From Bacillus sp. SB49 (GTDB lineage Bacteria > Bacillota > Bacilli > Bacillales > Halobacillaceae): a DNA stretch of 64,000 nt. The stretch's first letter is position 1; the number at the start of each line of letters is the position of its first letter. The stretch covers positions 1,153,501 to 1,217,500 of the forward strand of contig NZ_CP048117.1 of the NCBI RefSeq assembly GCF_000469135.2. The letters run 5' to 3'. The position numbers and the translations under genes are program-made. The notes under the pieces are model-generated. The model was given only the letters and a program-made list of their open reading frames with translations. It made no database searches and was not told the DNA's origin. Shown one piece after another: positions 43,518-51,034 of the stretch.

Positions 43518-43532
43518 AAGGAGGAGATGGAC

Positions 43533-43769
43533 ATGTCCAGTTATCAGGAATTTGAAGCGGAACGGGAGAAAATCGATTTTTTACTGGAGCAGGGATATAT
43601 CATCAAAGGGGTGACGGAGAATCTCGATGGTGCCTTCCTTGAGTTCGATTATCAGGGGAACGATTCCACGAGATCGAAAACGGAGAGGCTGCATATTCTC
43701 CATCCGGATTCCCGAAAATACTTTTCCACGATTCTTGTTCAGCAGCAGAAGAAGGCCGGGATTTTATAA
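43533..43769 (+). CDS. Small protein at the end of the pyrimidine operon, unknown
   Basis: 78 residues (MSSYQEFEAEREKIDFLLEQGYIIKGV...). A helix is followed by beta strands (GAFLEFDYQG, RLHILHPDSRKYFSTIL), with no motif I can name. The ATG at 43533 follows AAAGGAGG. The 15-nt gap to the permease shows cotranscription, so a minor role in pyrimidine use or regulation is possible. Confidence 0.7.
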   Translation: MSSYQEFEAEREKIDFLLEQGYIIKGVTENLDGAFLEFDYQGNDSTRSKTERLHILHPDSRKYFSTILVQQQKKAGIL

Positions 43770-43891
43770 GGCTGCAGCTGCGTGAGAAAAGTTCCTTGTT
43801 AGTAGACGAAGGGTAGATCGAGTGCTTTATGATAAAGAACGATTCTGCCTGTACCCCACGTTAAGGCAATTTAACGTTTCTGGACAACCTG

Positions 43892-43920
43892 AACAGCCGG
43901 CGTTAGCGCCGGCTGTTTTC
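43892..43920. terminator. Bidirectional terminator after the pyrimidine operon
   Basis: AACAGCCGGCG pairs with CGCCGGCTGTT around TTAG, followed by TTCTGTTT; it also ends the convergent XRE gene, whose stop is at 43924. Confidence 0.85.
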
Positions 43921-43923
43921 TGT

Positions 43924-44712
43924 TTAAAACCATTCTTTCCATAATTTCCGCCATTTCTTCTCAGAGCGTGCTTGGAGAGCTTGGATATGTTGTTCATTAT
44001 GCACAAGCAGTTGATAAGCGGCCAATACAGGGAGCGTCCGGAAGAGAGCTGCTGCACCAATTCCGATCAAAAGCACGAAAACCGGGTAGTATGCTGTTAA
44101 ATACCCTTGTGTAATCCCGTTCTCCTCTAATGCAAAGGATAGAACCCCGATGATGATAAAAGTGATGCCGGCGCCGATCCATATAGAAAACCGCTTTTTT
44201 ATCTGCTCGTATTGTTCCGTCAACTGACTGAGGTAAGTATGGTCGAACGTGAGCGGCTTTGTGGTTAGAACGTCGTACTTCTTCGATTCTTTGGACACGG
44301 CATAAATAAAGGTAAGCAGACCTGCACTCCCGAGCAGCACGATGAGAAATGCGTACACCGCCGGACGGGTGAAAAGTAAATAGGGGACAAAGGCAGAGGC
44401 TATCAGAACTGCACTCCAAGAAAACGGCCGTGCCATTTTCGTCATTTGATCAACGTATCCTTCCGCCATTTCATCACTGACGTAATAGGTTTCTGCTTCC
44501 GGTGCACTTGTTCCGTAGGACTGCTTTAATAGGTAGTCGATGGAAACTCCGAAATAGGTGGCGATCGTAAGAAGTTTTTCTGTATCAGGGTAACCTTGAT
44601 CATTTTCCCATTTACTCACTGCCTGCCTTGTCGTATCCAATTCCTCTGCTAATGCCTCCTGCGACAATCCATCTTCTTTTCTTAACTTTCGGACCTTCTC
44701 ACCAAACGTCAT
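43924..44712 (-). CDS. XRE-family regulator with C-terminal membrane domain
   Basis: 262 residues. The N-terminal helix-turn-helix (GEKVRKLRKEDGLSQEALAEELDTTRQAVSKWENDQGYPD, 4-43) is followed by a linker and four helices (about 95-140 and 180-240), then a basic tail. Membrane-tethered regulators of this type often sense envelope or drug stress. GAGAGGGG precedes the ATG at 44712. It lies between the pyrimidine operon and pucR but is divergent from pucR; a link to pyrimidine control is not shown. Confidence 0.82.
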   Translation of the reverse strand: MTFGEKVRKLRKEDGLSQEALAEELDTTRQAVSKWENDQGYPDTEKLLTIATYFGVSIDYLLKQSYGTSAPEAETYYVSDEMAEGYVDQMTKMARPFSWSAVLIASAFVPYLLFTRPAVYAFLIVLLGSAGLLTFIYAVSKESKKYDVLTTKPLTFDHTYLSQLTEQYEQIKKRFSIWIGAGITFIIIGVLSFALEENGITQGYLTAYYPVFVLLIGIGAAALFRTLPVLAAYQLLVHNEQHIQALQARSEKKWRKLWKEWF

Positions 44713-44811
44713 CTGTAAACCCCTCTCGTTTCTTATACTCTTATTGTATAGAAGGAAGGGAAGAGTTTCTATAAAATTCCAAAGGCATCTTGTCAACGGA
44801 CGGTTGCGTTT

Positions 44812-44831
44812 ATGTCATGATTAGGTGACAT
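44812..44831. promoter_or_regulatory. Inverted repeat in the XRE/PucR intergenic region
   Basis: ATGTCA (44812-44817) and TGACAT (44826-44831) form a perfect 6-bp repeat with 8-nt spacing, between the divergent starts. It may be an operator for either regulator. Confidence 0.4.
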
Positions 44832-44961
44832 CGCGCTTCACCTGTGTAAATAGTCCGGCATGCAAGAAATGTATAGGAGGATTTTTCTGTTTTGTAAGAT
44901 TTTCTCACAATTAATTAGATTTTTCTGATAGTTTGTAGTACTTTGGAAGAGGGGTATTTCT

Positions 44962-46551
44962 ATGAAGTATCGCATTTCAATGAAGGATGTCTTGAACAGA
45001 AAGCACTTCGATTCTGCAAAGGTCATTGCAGGACATAATGGAATGAACCGCCTGGTCAAGTGGGTCCATGTATTCGAAATGATCGATGTACGCAGTAATT
45101 TGAAAGGCGGAGAGCTTGTATTATCCACCGGCTTCGGCTGGAAGGATGACGACGGGTTGTTTGTCCACCTTCTTCATCAGCTGATCGACCGGAAAGTCGC
45201 AGGCATCTGCATCGAGTTAGGCAGCTTCGTTCACGCCATTTCTGATGAAGCCCTGTCGATTGCAGAGGAAAATTATTTCCCGATCATCGTTTTCGAAGAG
45301 GAGGTCTCGTTCGTCGAGATTACTCAGGATATCCACGCCAATTTAATCAATCATCAATACGAACTCATTTCGAATCTGGAAGATTATGCGCAGCGACTGA
45401 ATAAGCGCGTGCTTGCTATTGACAATTATTTTGAAATTCTTAAATATCTCCAGCAGTATGTCAACTGCCAGCTGGTTTATATTGCGAAAGATCATAAAGT
45501 CGTAACCATTCCCGGACTTCGGGAAGTGGATCGGGAGAAGGTTATTTCTGATCTGAACCGCCGGTCGAAGGAACAGTCGAAGCACGTGATCAAACAGCCG
45601 GTTCACGTTTTCGACCGCGAGTTCGCTTCGATCTATTTAGTGTGCAACCGGAGAGAGTTCGGTGAATTTGAATCCCTTCTCCTTGACCGGACAGCAACGG
45701 CGCTTGCTCAATATCTGCTCCGGGAGCTCTACACCGAGGAGAAGCGGAAAGCCAAGGAGACGGAATGGCTCGTCGAATGGCTGCAAGGGGTGCACACCAT
45801 GGAGGAAATCAGAGATCATCTTACCCATTATAAAATCCGTTCGGAAATCTCCGGCGCTATCGTTTTGACCGTGAAGCTGCATATGAGTGAATCACAGGCC
45901 AACAATCCGGATATTACGTATTTAAATATGCTGCTTCATAACATTTTCGATCAGAACGGTTACTTCGTATTTCCTGTCGAGAAACGCCATTTGCTGACCT
46001 TTATTCTTCTCGATAAGAAGGACGGAGAAGAGTGGAAGCCGCGTTTGAAGAAGGGAATCGACCGGCTGCGCAAGATCAGCATGCTTCATGATTCGAGCAT
46101 CGAATCCTTCCAAATTGCAGGTGGGAAATATGTGAAGCGTCTGGATCAATTATGGGAGAGCTACGAGACGGCCCAGGAGACACTCGGAATTCAGGATAAG
46201 CTTCCATGCGGGAACGAAAAGTATTTTTATGATGATATGCACATGTACCGGCTGATCTCCCTCGTACATAAACACAGCAGTCTCGACAGTCTCGTCCATG
46301 AATACCTGGAGCCGATCATTGACTATGATGAAAAGCATCATACGAATCTATTGGAAACGCTGCGGGTCTACTTAGCATGCAACGGATCCAAGAAGGAAAC
46401 GGCCAGCCGGGTGTTTGTCGTCCGTCAGACGCTTTACCATCGACTGGAAAAGCTGGAAATGCTTCTTGGCGCTGATTTTATGGAGTCTGAGAAAAGGCAG
46501 GTCATCGAATTTGCCCTCCTCGCTCATGAATATCAGGAAACGATCCATTGA
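44962..46551 (+). CDS. PucR-family transcriptional regulator of pyrimidine catabolism
   Basis: 529 residues. The N-terminal purine-catabolism PucR domain (about 5-130: SMKDVLNRKHFDSAKVIAG...GELVLSTGFGW...GICIELGSFVHAI) senses a ligand. The C-terminal PucR helix-turn-helix is clear near the end (LLETLRVYLACNGSKKETASRVFVVRQTLYHRLEKLEMLLG). In B. subtilis PucR controls uric acid use; here the neighbours are all pyrimidine genes, so this is probably the pathway regulator. AGAGGGG precedes the ATG. Confidence 0.85.
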   Translation: MKYRISMKDVLNRKHFDSAKVIAGHNGMNRLVKWVHVFEMIDVRSNLKGGELVLSTGFGWKDDDGLFVHLLHQLIDRKVAGICIELGSFVHAISDEALSIAEENYFPIIVFEEEVSFVEITQDIHANLINHQYELISNLEDYAQRLNKRVLAIDNYFEILKYLQQYVNCQLVYIAKDHKVVTIPGLREVDREKVISDLNRRSKEQSKHVIKQPVHVFDREFASIYLVCNRREFGEFESLLLDRTATALAQYLLRELYTEEKRKAKETEWLVEWLQGVHTMEEIRDHLTHYKIRSEISGAIVLTVKLHMSESQANNPDITYLNMLLHNIFDQNGYFVFPVEKRHLLTFILLDKKDGEEWKPRLKKGIDRLRKISMLHDSSIESFQIAGGKYVKRLDQLWESYETAQETLGIQDKLPCGNEKYFYDDMHMYRLISLVHKHSSLDSLVHEYLEPIIDYDEKHHTNLLETLRVYLACNGSKKETASRVFVVRQTLYHRLEKLEMLLGADFMESEKRQVIEFALLAHEYQETIH

Positions 46552-46603
46552 AAACACGTGTGTACCTGACTTGTTGAAGAGGGATAATAGGAGAAGGTGG
46601 TGT

Positions 46604-46692
46604 TTCCGGGAAAATGGGGCGCTCTCTACGGCACGGCAGGCGAGCCTTCTTCCTGCTTTCTCCTTTAGGTCGGAGTCTGCCCACTTCCCTGC
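46604..46692. repeat. Degenerate Bacillaceae intergenic repeat
   Basis: Contains TTTCCGGGAAAATGGGGCGC, then GGCGAGCCTTCTTCCTGC and GGTCGGAGTCTGCCCACTTCC. The ends are imperfect inverted repeats (GGGAAAATGGG against CCCACTTCCC). It is the same type of repeat as at 33780-34027. The 344-nt gene-free interval 46552-46895 holds this repeat, a terminator and a promoter. Confidence 0.55.
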
Positions 46693-46761
46693 TCCCTGTA
46701 CTCAAAGGCTGTTCTTACATCCTTATATTTGTTGTTTTAAGTCTCTTAACCGGCTGAACAG

Positions 46762-46793
46762 AACGTATCCACTGGGATGCGTTTTTTTTATAG
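46762..46793 (+). terminator. Terminator after pucR
   Basis: AACGTATCC pairs with GGGATGCGTT around ACT, followed by TTTTTTT. Confidence 0.7.
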
Positions 46794-46822
46794 TCAAAAT
46801 GTTTAAATGGAACGTTGAGTGT

Positions 46823-46866
46823 TTGACACAATGTCTAATGCGCCTGCCTTTGTCATATCAGATAAT
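46823..46866 (+). promoter_or_regulatory. Promoter of the aminotransferase gene with the shared motif
   Basis: The motif TTGACACAATGTCTAATG (46823-46840) is followed after 20 nt by GATAAT (46861-46866). No good -35 exists at the expected place, so activation by a protein bound to the motif is plausible. Confidence 0.6.
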
Positions 46867-46895
46867 GGAAGTAACCAAATAAAGGAGGCGGCAAG

Positions 46896-48236
46896 ATGGC
46901 AAAAGCGGATGTTAAAAGTGAACTGCACGCTCAGGATGAGAAGTATGTATGGCACGGCATGAAGCCGTACAATCCTAAGGAAACGATGATTGTAAAAGAG
47001 GGGAAAGGCGCCTGGATCACGGATGTCGACGGCAACCGTTATCTGGATGCGATGTCCGGCCTTTGGTGTGTGAATATCGGCTACGGACGGGAGGAGCTTG
47101 CCCGGGCGGCTTATGATCAAATCAAACAGCTGTCCTATATGCCGATGAGCCAGAGTCATGAATCCGCCATCAAGCTGGGGGAAAAGCTTAATCAAATGCT
47201 CGGAGATGAGTACGTTATCTTCTTCTCCAACAGCGGCTCGGAGGCGAATGAAGCGGCTTTCAAGATTGCCCGGCAGTATCATCAGCAAAAAGGGGATACC
47301 TATCGTTCTAAATTCATTTCCCGCTACAGGGCTTACCACGGCAATTCCGCCGCTGCCCTTTCTGCAACAGGTCAGGCCCAAAGAAAGTTTAAGTACGAAC
47401 CGCTCGCCCCGGGATTCCTCCATGTCGCTCCGCCGGATACGTACCGGAATAACCACGATGAATCAGACCGATGGGGAGCGAAGGAAATCGATCAAGTGAT
47501 GACATGGGAAATGAGCGAATCCATCGCCGGCGTCATCATGGAACCGATCATCACCGGAGGTGGAATCATTACACCGCCGGAATCATATTTAAAAGAAGTG
47601 AAAGCGGTATGCGAGAAGCACGGGGCGCTTCTGATCGTCGATGAAGTTATCTGCGGTTTCGGACGCACGGGCGAACCGTTCGGCTTCATGAATTATGGTG
47701 TGAAACCGGATATCATTACGATGGCGAAAGGAATTACGAGTGCCTATCAGCCTTTGTCTGCCACAGCTGTCCGCCGGGATATCTACGAGGCGTTCTCGGG
47801 GGAGGATGCGTATGATTTCTTCCGTCATATCAATACGTTCGGTGGTCATCCTGCCGCCTGCGCCGTCGCGCTGAAAAACATTGAAATTATGGAACAGGAG
47901 AATCTTTTCGATCGTTCGAAACAGTTGGGGTCCCTTTTAAGAAATGAATTATCCGACCGTCTCCAGTCCCACCCGCATGTCGGAGATGTGAGAGGGAAGG
48001 GGCTTCTTGTAGGGATCGAGCTTGTCCGGGATAAGGCATCGAAGGATCCGCTCGACATAAGCAAGGTGAATAAAGTCATCGGTTACTGCAAGGAGAAGGG
48101 GATCATCATTGGCAAGAACGGCATGACCGTTGCCGGGTTCAATAATGTTCTGACGCTTGCTCCACCGCTTGTCATCGAAGAAGAAGACTTGAATTTCCTG
48201 ATTGAAACACTTGTAGAGGGAATTCAACAGATATAA
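46896..48236 (+). CDS. Class III aminotransferase, probable beta-alanine:pyruvate transaminase
   Basis: 446 residues, PLP-dependent. K278 in ITMAKGITSAYQPLSA is the Schiff-base lysine, and D249 in LLIVDEVICGFGRTG binds the pyridine nitrogen. The motif FFSNSGSEANEAA binds phosphate. The omega-aminotransferase subgroup includes beta-alanine:pyruvate and beta-aminoisobutyrate enzymes. With mmsA it converts beta-alanine to malonate semialdehyde and on to acetyl-CoA. AAAGGAGG precedes the ATG. The promoter has the same motif as the other pathway genes. Confidence 0.88.
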   Translation: MAKADVKSELHAQDEKYVWHGMKPYNPKETMIVKEGKGAWITDVDGNRYLDAMSGLWCVNIGYGREELARAAYDQIKQLSYMPMSQSHESAIKLGEKLNQMLGDEYVIFFSNSGSEANEAAFKIARQYHQQKGDTYRSKFISRYRAYHGNSAAALSATGQAQRKFKYEPLAPGFLHVAPPDTYRNNHDESDRWGAKEIDQVMTWEMSESIAGVIMEPIITGGGIITPPESYLKEVKAVCEKHGALLIVDEVICGFGRTGEPFGFMNYGVKPDIITMAKGITSAYQPLSATAVRRDIYEAFSGEDAYDFFRHINTFGGHPAACAVALKNIEIMEQENLFDRSKQLGSLLRNELSDRLQSHPHVGDVRGKGLLVGIELVRDKASKDPLDISKVNKVIGYCKEKGIIIGKNGMTVAGFNNVLTLAPPLVIEEEDLNFLIETLVEGIQQI

Positions 48237-48240
48237 GAAG

Positions 48241-48273
48241 AGCGTCCTGCTGATGGAAGCAGGACGCTTTTTG
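48241..48273 (+). terminator. Terminator after the aminotransferase gene
   Basis: AGCGTCCTGCT pairs with AGCAGGACGCT, followed by TTTTG. Confidence 0.9.
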
Positions 48274-48346
48274 TCGTTGGCGTACTTGAAAGGATTGGCT
48301 GTGAATACGTATAAGTATATGTCTTAATAAAGAAATGAGGATGATG

Positions 48347-48595
48347 ATGGACTTCATGACAGGGTTCACACCGTATGCAGGCCTTGCGCTCGTCCTTTAT
48401 GCCATCCGGCAGACGGACAGGGTACCGAACCGGTTCATTCCGATTCTTGCTATCGTGCTCGGGGTTGCATTTTCTTTCTGGCAGAACGGCATTACTCCGC
48501 AGTCCACAGTGACAGGACTGCATTACGCCCTGCTCGGTATCGGGACGGTGGCAGGGATCAAGTATTTTTTGGAGAAAAAAGAAACCCAGGCTTAG
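48347..48595 (+). CDS. Small hydrophobic membrane protein
   Basis: 82 residues with three short helices (GFTPYAGLALVLYAI, FIPILAIVLGVAFSFW, YALLGIGTVAGIKYFL) and a charged C-terminus. Size and topology resemble holin-like proteins, but no phage genes are nearby. Several in-frame ATGs (48335-48347) exist; 48347 has GAGG at 6 nt. Function unknown. Confidence 0.6.
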   Translation: MDFMTGFTPYAGLALVLYAIRQTDRVPNRFIPILAIVLGVAFSFWQNGITPQSTVTGLHYALLGIGTVAGIKYFLEKKETQA

Positions 48596-48605
48596 CGGGT
48601 CCATG

Positions 48606-48631
48606 GAAAGTCTCAGGACTTTCATTTTTTT
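48606..48631 (+). terminator. Terminator after the 48347 gene
   Basis: GAAAGTC pairs with GACTTTC around TCAG, followed by ATTTTTTT. Confidence 0.75.
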
Positions 48632-48642
48632 CATCCAGTACC

Positions 48643-48695
48643 TTGCAATGTTCACTACTGAGTGATATTCTTATACCAACAAATGGAAAGTTGGT
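48643..48695 (+). promoter_or_regulatory. Promoter and inverted-repeat operator of the third padR operon
   Basis: TTGCAA (48643-48648), 17 nt, TATTCT (48666-48671). ACCAAC (48675-48680) and GTTGGT (48690-48695) form an inverted repeat over the transcription start, a likely PadR autoregulatory site. Confidence 0.6.
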
Positions 48696-48701
48696 GTCAG
48701 A

Positions 48702-49025
48702 CTGAATATACAATTCAAGAAAGGGGCGCTTGAGCTGTGTGTGTTGATCTTGATTGCAGAGAAAGATCAGTACGGCTACGAGCTCGCTCAAAATATATCC
48801 GAACATATGGAGATCGGGGAGGGCTCGTTGTATCCCCTGCTCCGGAGGTTGACGAAAGAGGCGTACTTGGACACGTATATGGCTCCGTCGAGGGAGGGGC
48901 CGGCGAGGAAATACTACCAGTTGACCGAAGAAGGAACACAGAGGATGGAAACGCTCATGGAGGAATGGACGCGTTTAGCGGAAGCCGTCAATGGGTTGAT
49001 GGATAAAAGGAGGATGAAGGAATGA
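48702..49025 (+). CDS. PadR-family transcriptional regulator, probable CTG start
   Basis: 107 residues if started at CTG 48702, giving (M)NIQFKKGALELCVLILIAEKDQYGYELAQ. That opening is the conserved N-terminus of PadR proteins (NxQFKKGxLELCVL). No ATG, GTG or TTG exists in frame before the GTG at 48741, which would delete the first helix. GGTG lies 5 nt before the CTG. The remaining domain has EGSLYPLLRRLTKEAYLDT and ARKYYQLTEEG. Its stop overlaps the next start (ATGA). Confidence 0.8.
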   Translation: MNIQFKKGALELCVLILIAEKDQYGYELAQNISEHMEIGEGSLYPLLRRLTKEAYLDTYMAPSREGPARKYYQLTEEGTQRMETLMEEWTRLAEAVNGLMDKRRMKE

Positions 49026-49570
49026 AGAAGGCCGTATTCATGGATCGATTGGCACGGGAGCTGCGCGGTCTCCCGGAAGAGGAACGAAAGGAAATCTTAT
49101 TTGATTACGAGGAACACATCCGCGTCGGGATGAAGGAAGGCAGGGAAGAGGAGGAGGTAATCCGTGAACTGGGGCACCCGAAGCAGGTAGCGAAGGAATA
49201 TATCGCGAGTACATTGATAGAGAAGGCGGAGAAGCATCGCACCTTTCCGAATATCTTCCGTGCCATTCTGGCAAGTCTCAGTTTGAGCCTTTTTAACCTT
49301 GTCATCGTACTCGGTCCGGCACTAGGCATTCTCGGGATTTATGTCGGCTTGGTCGCTACGGCAGCAGCACTGGCATTGACGCCGTTTGCCTTCCTGTTCA
49401 TGCTCATCACCCGGACGTATTCTAATATCTTTGCCGACTTTTTCATGGCGATGACGATGGGCAGCGGCGGCATCATGCTGATGATCGGTTTGTGGCATTT
49501 AGGTAAATGGCTGTATAAAGGAAGTTTGACGTATCTGAAATACAATAGGCATCTCATTAAAGGAGAATGA
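49022..49570 (+). CDS. HAAS/DUF1700 membrane protein
   Basis: 182 residues. Residues 1-75 form the DUF1700 (HAAS) domain (FMDRLARELRGLPEEERKEILFDYEEHIRVGMKEGREEEEVIRELGHP), and 85-170 hold about four helices. Overlaps padR by 4 nt and is followed at once by a DUF4097 protein, the standard three-gene PadR-DUF1700-DUF4097 module implicated in envelope stress responses. Confidence 0.85.
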   Translation: MKKAVFMDRLARELRGLPEEERKEILFDYEEHIRVGMKEGREEEEVIRELGHPKQVAKEYIASTLIEKAEKHRTFPNIFRAILASLSLSLFNLVIVLGPALGILGIYVGLVATAAALALTPFAFLFMLITRTYSNIFADFFMAMTMGSGGIMLMIGLWHLGKWLYKGSLTYLKYNRHLIKGE

Positions 49571-49572
49571 GC

Positions 49573-50457
49573 ATGAAGAAGTGGTGGATCGTATTAGTCA
49601 GTGTGTTCGTCGTAAGTGGGATCGGGAGCATCGTCTCTTTATTCGTGATTGATGCGGAAGAAGTACAGGCAACAGAGAAGTACGACATATCAGAGCTGAA
49701 GAATCTTAAGATGGACGTGACATCGATGGATGTTCATCTCGTTCCTGCAGAGGGAGAGGAACTGACGTTGGTGTATAAGGGCCCTGCTAATAAACGGAAT
49801 AAAGAGATGTACGCTGTAAAGGAAGGGAAAAGGACGTGGACACTTCAGCAGCTTGACTCCGGACCGTCTGTCAATCTCTCGTTCGGTCTTCAATCAAAAG
49901 GACCGGAAGTGGAGATCGCGATTCCTGAAGAACTGTTTGCATCCGTCACGATTAAAAGCGAGTCCGGCGATATCCGGATAGAGTCTCTGAAGGGGAAGGA
50001 GGCGGACGTAGATACTGCTTCCGGTGATTTTCAAATGGTAGACAGCGAGTTTTCCACCCTGCACTGGAAAACAGAGAGCGGGGATGTGTCGTTGGAACAA
50101 AATGAGGTAGGTTCGGGTGACTGGAAATCCCAAAGCGGCTCCTTCCGTTTCGAAGAACTGTCAGGGAAAGAGCTGGGTTTATCCACGCATTCCGGCGATG
50201 TGATCGTGAAGAAGCCTTCGATTCATGGAACGGCAGACATAAAGACCCACAGTGGGGATGTGGCTTGGGATTACCAAGGAAAGGAACCGAAAAATCTTGA
50301 GGTCCAATTCGCATCTCATTCCGGGGACGGCACCGTTCGTCTGGATGACCTCGTTTATGAAGAAAAGGAAGAGCACCGCTTGAAAGGGATGCGTGGAAGC
50401 GGTAAGGCGCCTGCTTTAACAGTAGATACGAAGTCGGGGGATTTCATTATCCGCTGA
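49573..50457 (+). CDS. DUF4097 beta-repeat surface protein
   Basis: 294 residues. One N-terminal helix (WWIVLVSVFVVSGIGSIVSLF) anchors an extracytoplasmic domain with at least eight short repeats centred on SGD or SGS (SGDIRIE, SGDFQMV, SGDVSLE, SGSFRFE, SGDVIVK, SGDVAWD, SGDGTVR, SGDFIIR). This is the DUF4097 beta-solenoid, related to LiaG. The ATG at 49573 follows AAAGGAG at 8 nt; an ATG at 49567 overlaps the upstream stop. Third gene of the PadR module. Confidence 0.85.
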   Translation: MKKWWIVLVSVFVVSGIGSIVSLFVIDAEEVQATEKYDISELKNLKMDVTSMDVHLVPAEGEELTLVYKGPANKRNKEMYAVKEGKRTWTLQQLDSGPSVNLSFGLQSKGPEVEIAIPEELFASVTIKSESGDIRIESLKGKEADVDTASGDFQMVDSEFSTLHWKTESGDVSLEQNEVGSGDWKSQSGSFRFEELSGKELGLSTHSGDVIVKKPSIHGTADIKTHSGDVAWDYQGKEPKNLEVQFASHSGDGTVRLDDLVYEEKEEHRLKGMRGSGKAPALTVDTKSGDFIIR

Positions 50458-50538
50458 CCGTCTCATTTACTTTTTTTGCTTTGAAGCGCCTGTTTCCCGC
50501 ATCAAGCCCTGAAAAATGATGTCTTTCCACAGCCTGTT

Positions 50539-50573
50539 AGTCTGGTTCTTAGTATAGAACCGGACTTTTTTTA
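50539..50573 (+). terminator. Terminator of the padR-DUF1700-DUF4097 operon
   Basis: AGTCTGGTTCT pairs with AGAACCGGACT, followed by TTTTTTAT. Confidence 0.85.
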
Positions 50574-50704
50574 TGTAGAAGAACAGCCGGGAAGTCCCTT
50601 ATTTTATACAAATTTCGTCATAGAATTCCAAGCTGTGGTACGATAAGATAGAATTTCCATTTCGTGTATGTTACATCATAGATTAGTTGGGGGTTTTTGG
50701 TGCA

Positions 50705-50965
50705 ATGGAAAGAAAAAGAATCTATTACATTTCCTCACTGGTATGCTTTTTGATCTGTATCATCGTCTGGATTCCGAATCTGTTCTTCCGGTCGGACAGC
50801 CCGCTTTGGATGGCTACCTTCCTGTTCGGACCAATCGGTATTCTCTTTGCCGCGTTTATTGAGAAGTATTGGCTGATGATCGTCAATACCGTCATGCTTT
50901 TCAGCTTCTTTTTGTTGATGGCGGTCAACTATTATTTGAATTACATAACGATCGGCCATCCATAA
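50705..50965 (+). CDS. Small hypothetical membrane protein
   Basis: 86 residues with three helices (IYYISSLVCFLICIIVWIP, MATFLFGPIGILFAAFI, WLMIVNTVMLFSFFLLMAV). The start at ATG 50705 has only a weak, distant Shine-Dalgarno (GGGGG). It precedes the large membrane protein gene by 69 nt and may be cotranscribed. No family recognised. Confidence 0.6.
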   Translation: MERKRIYYISSLVCFLICIIVWIPNLFFRSDSPLWMATFLFGPIGILFAAFIEKYWLMIVNTVMLFSFFLLMAVNYYLNYITIGHP

Positions 50966-51034
50966 AGGCAGACCCACACGTCTGCATAAGCCGGAGCGTC
51001 CGTTTCGTAAGATAGAGGGAGAGGGGAGGATGCT

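Noticed and set aside
48347-48595. Phage holin
   Set aside because: Only size and topology fit; no lysis or phage genes are nearby, so it is listed as a small membrane protein.
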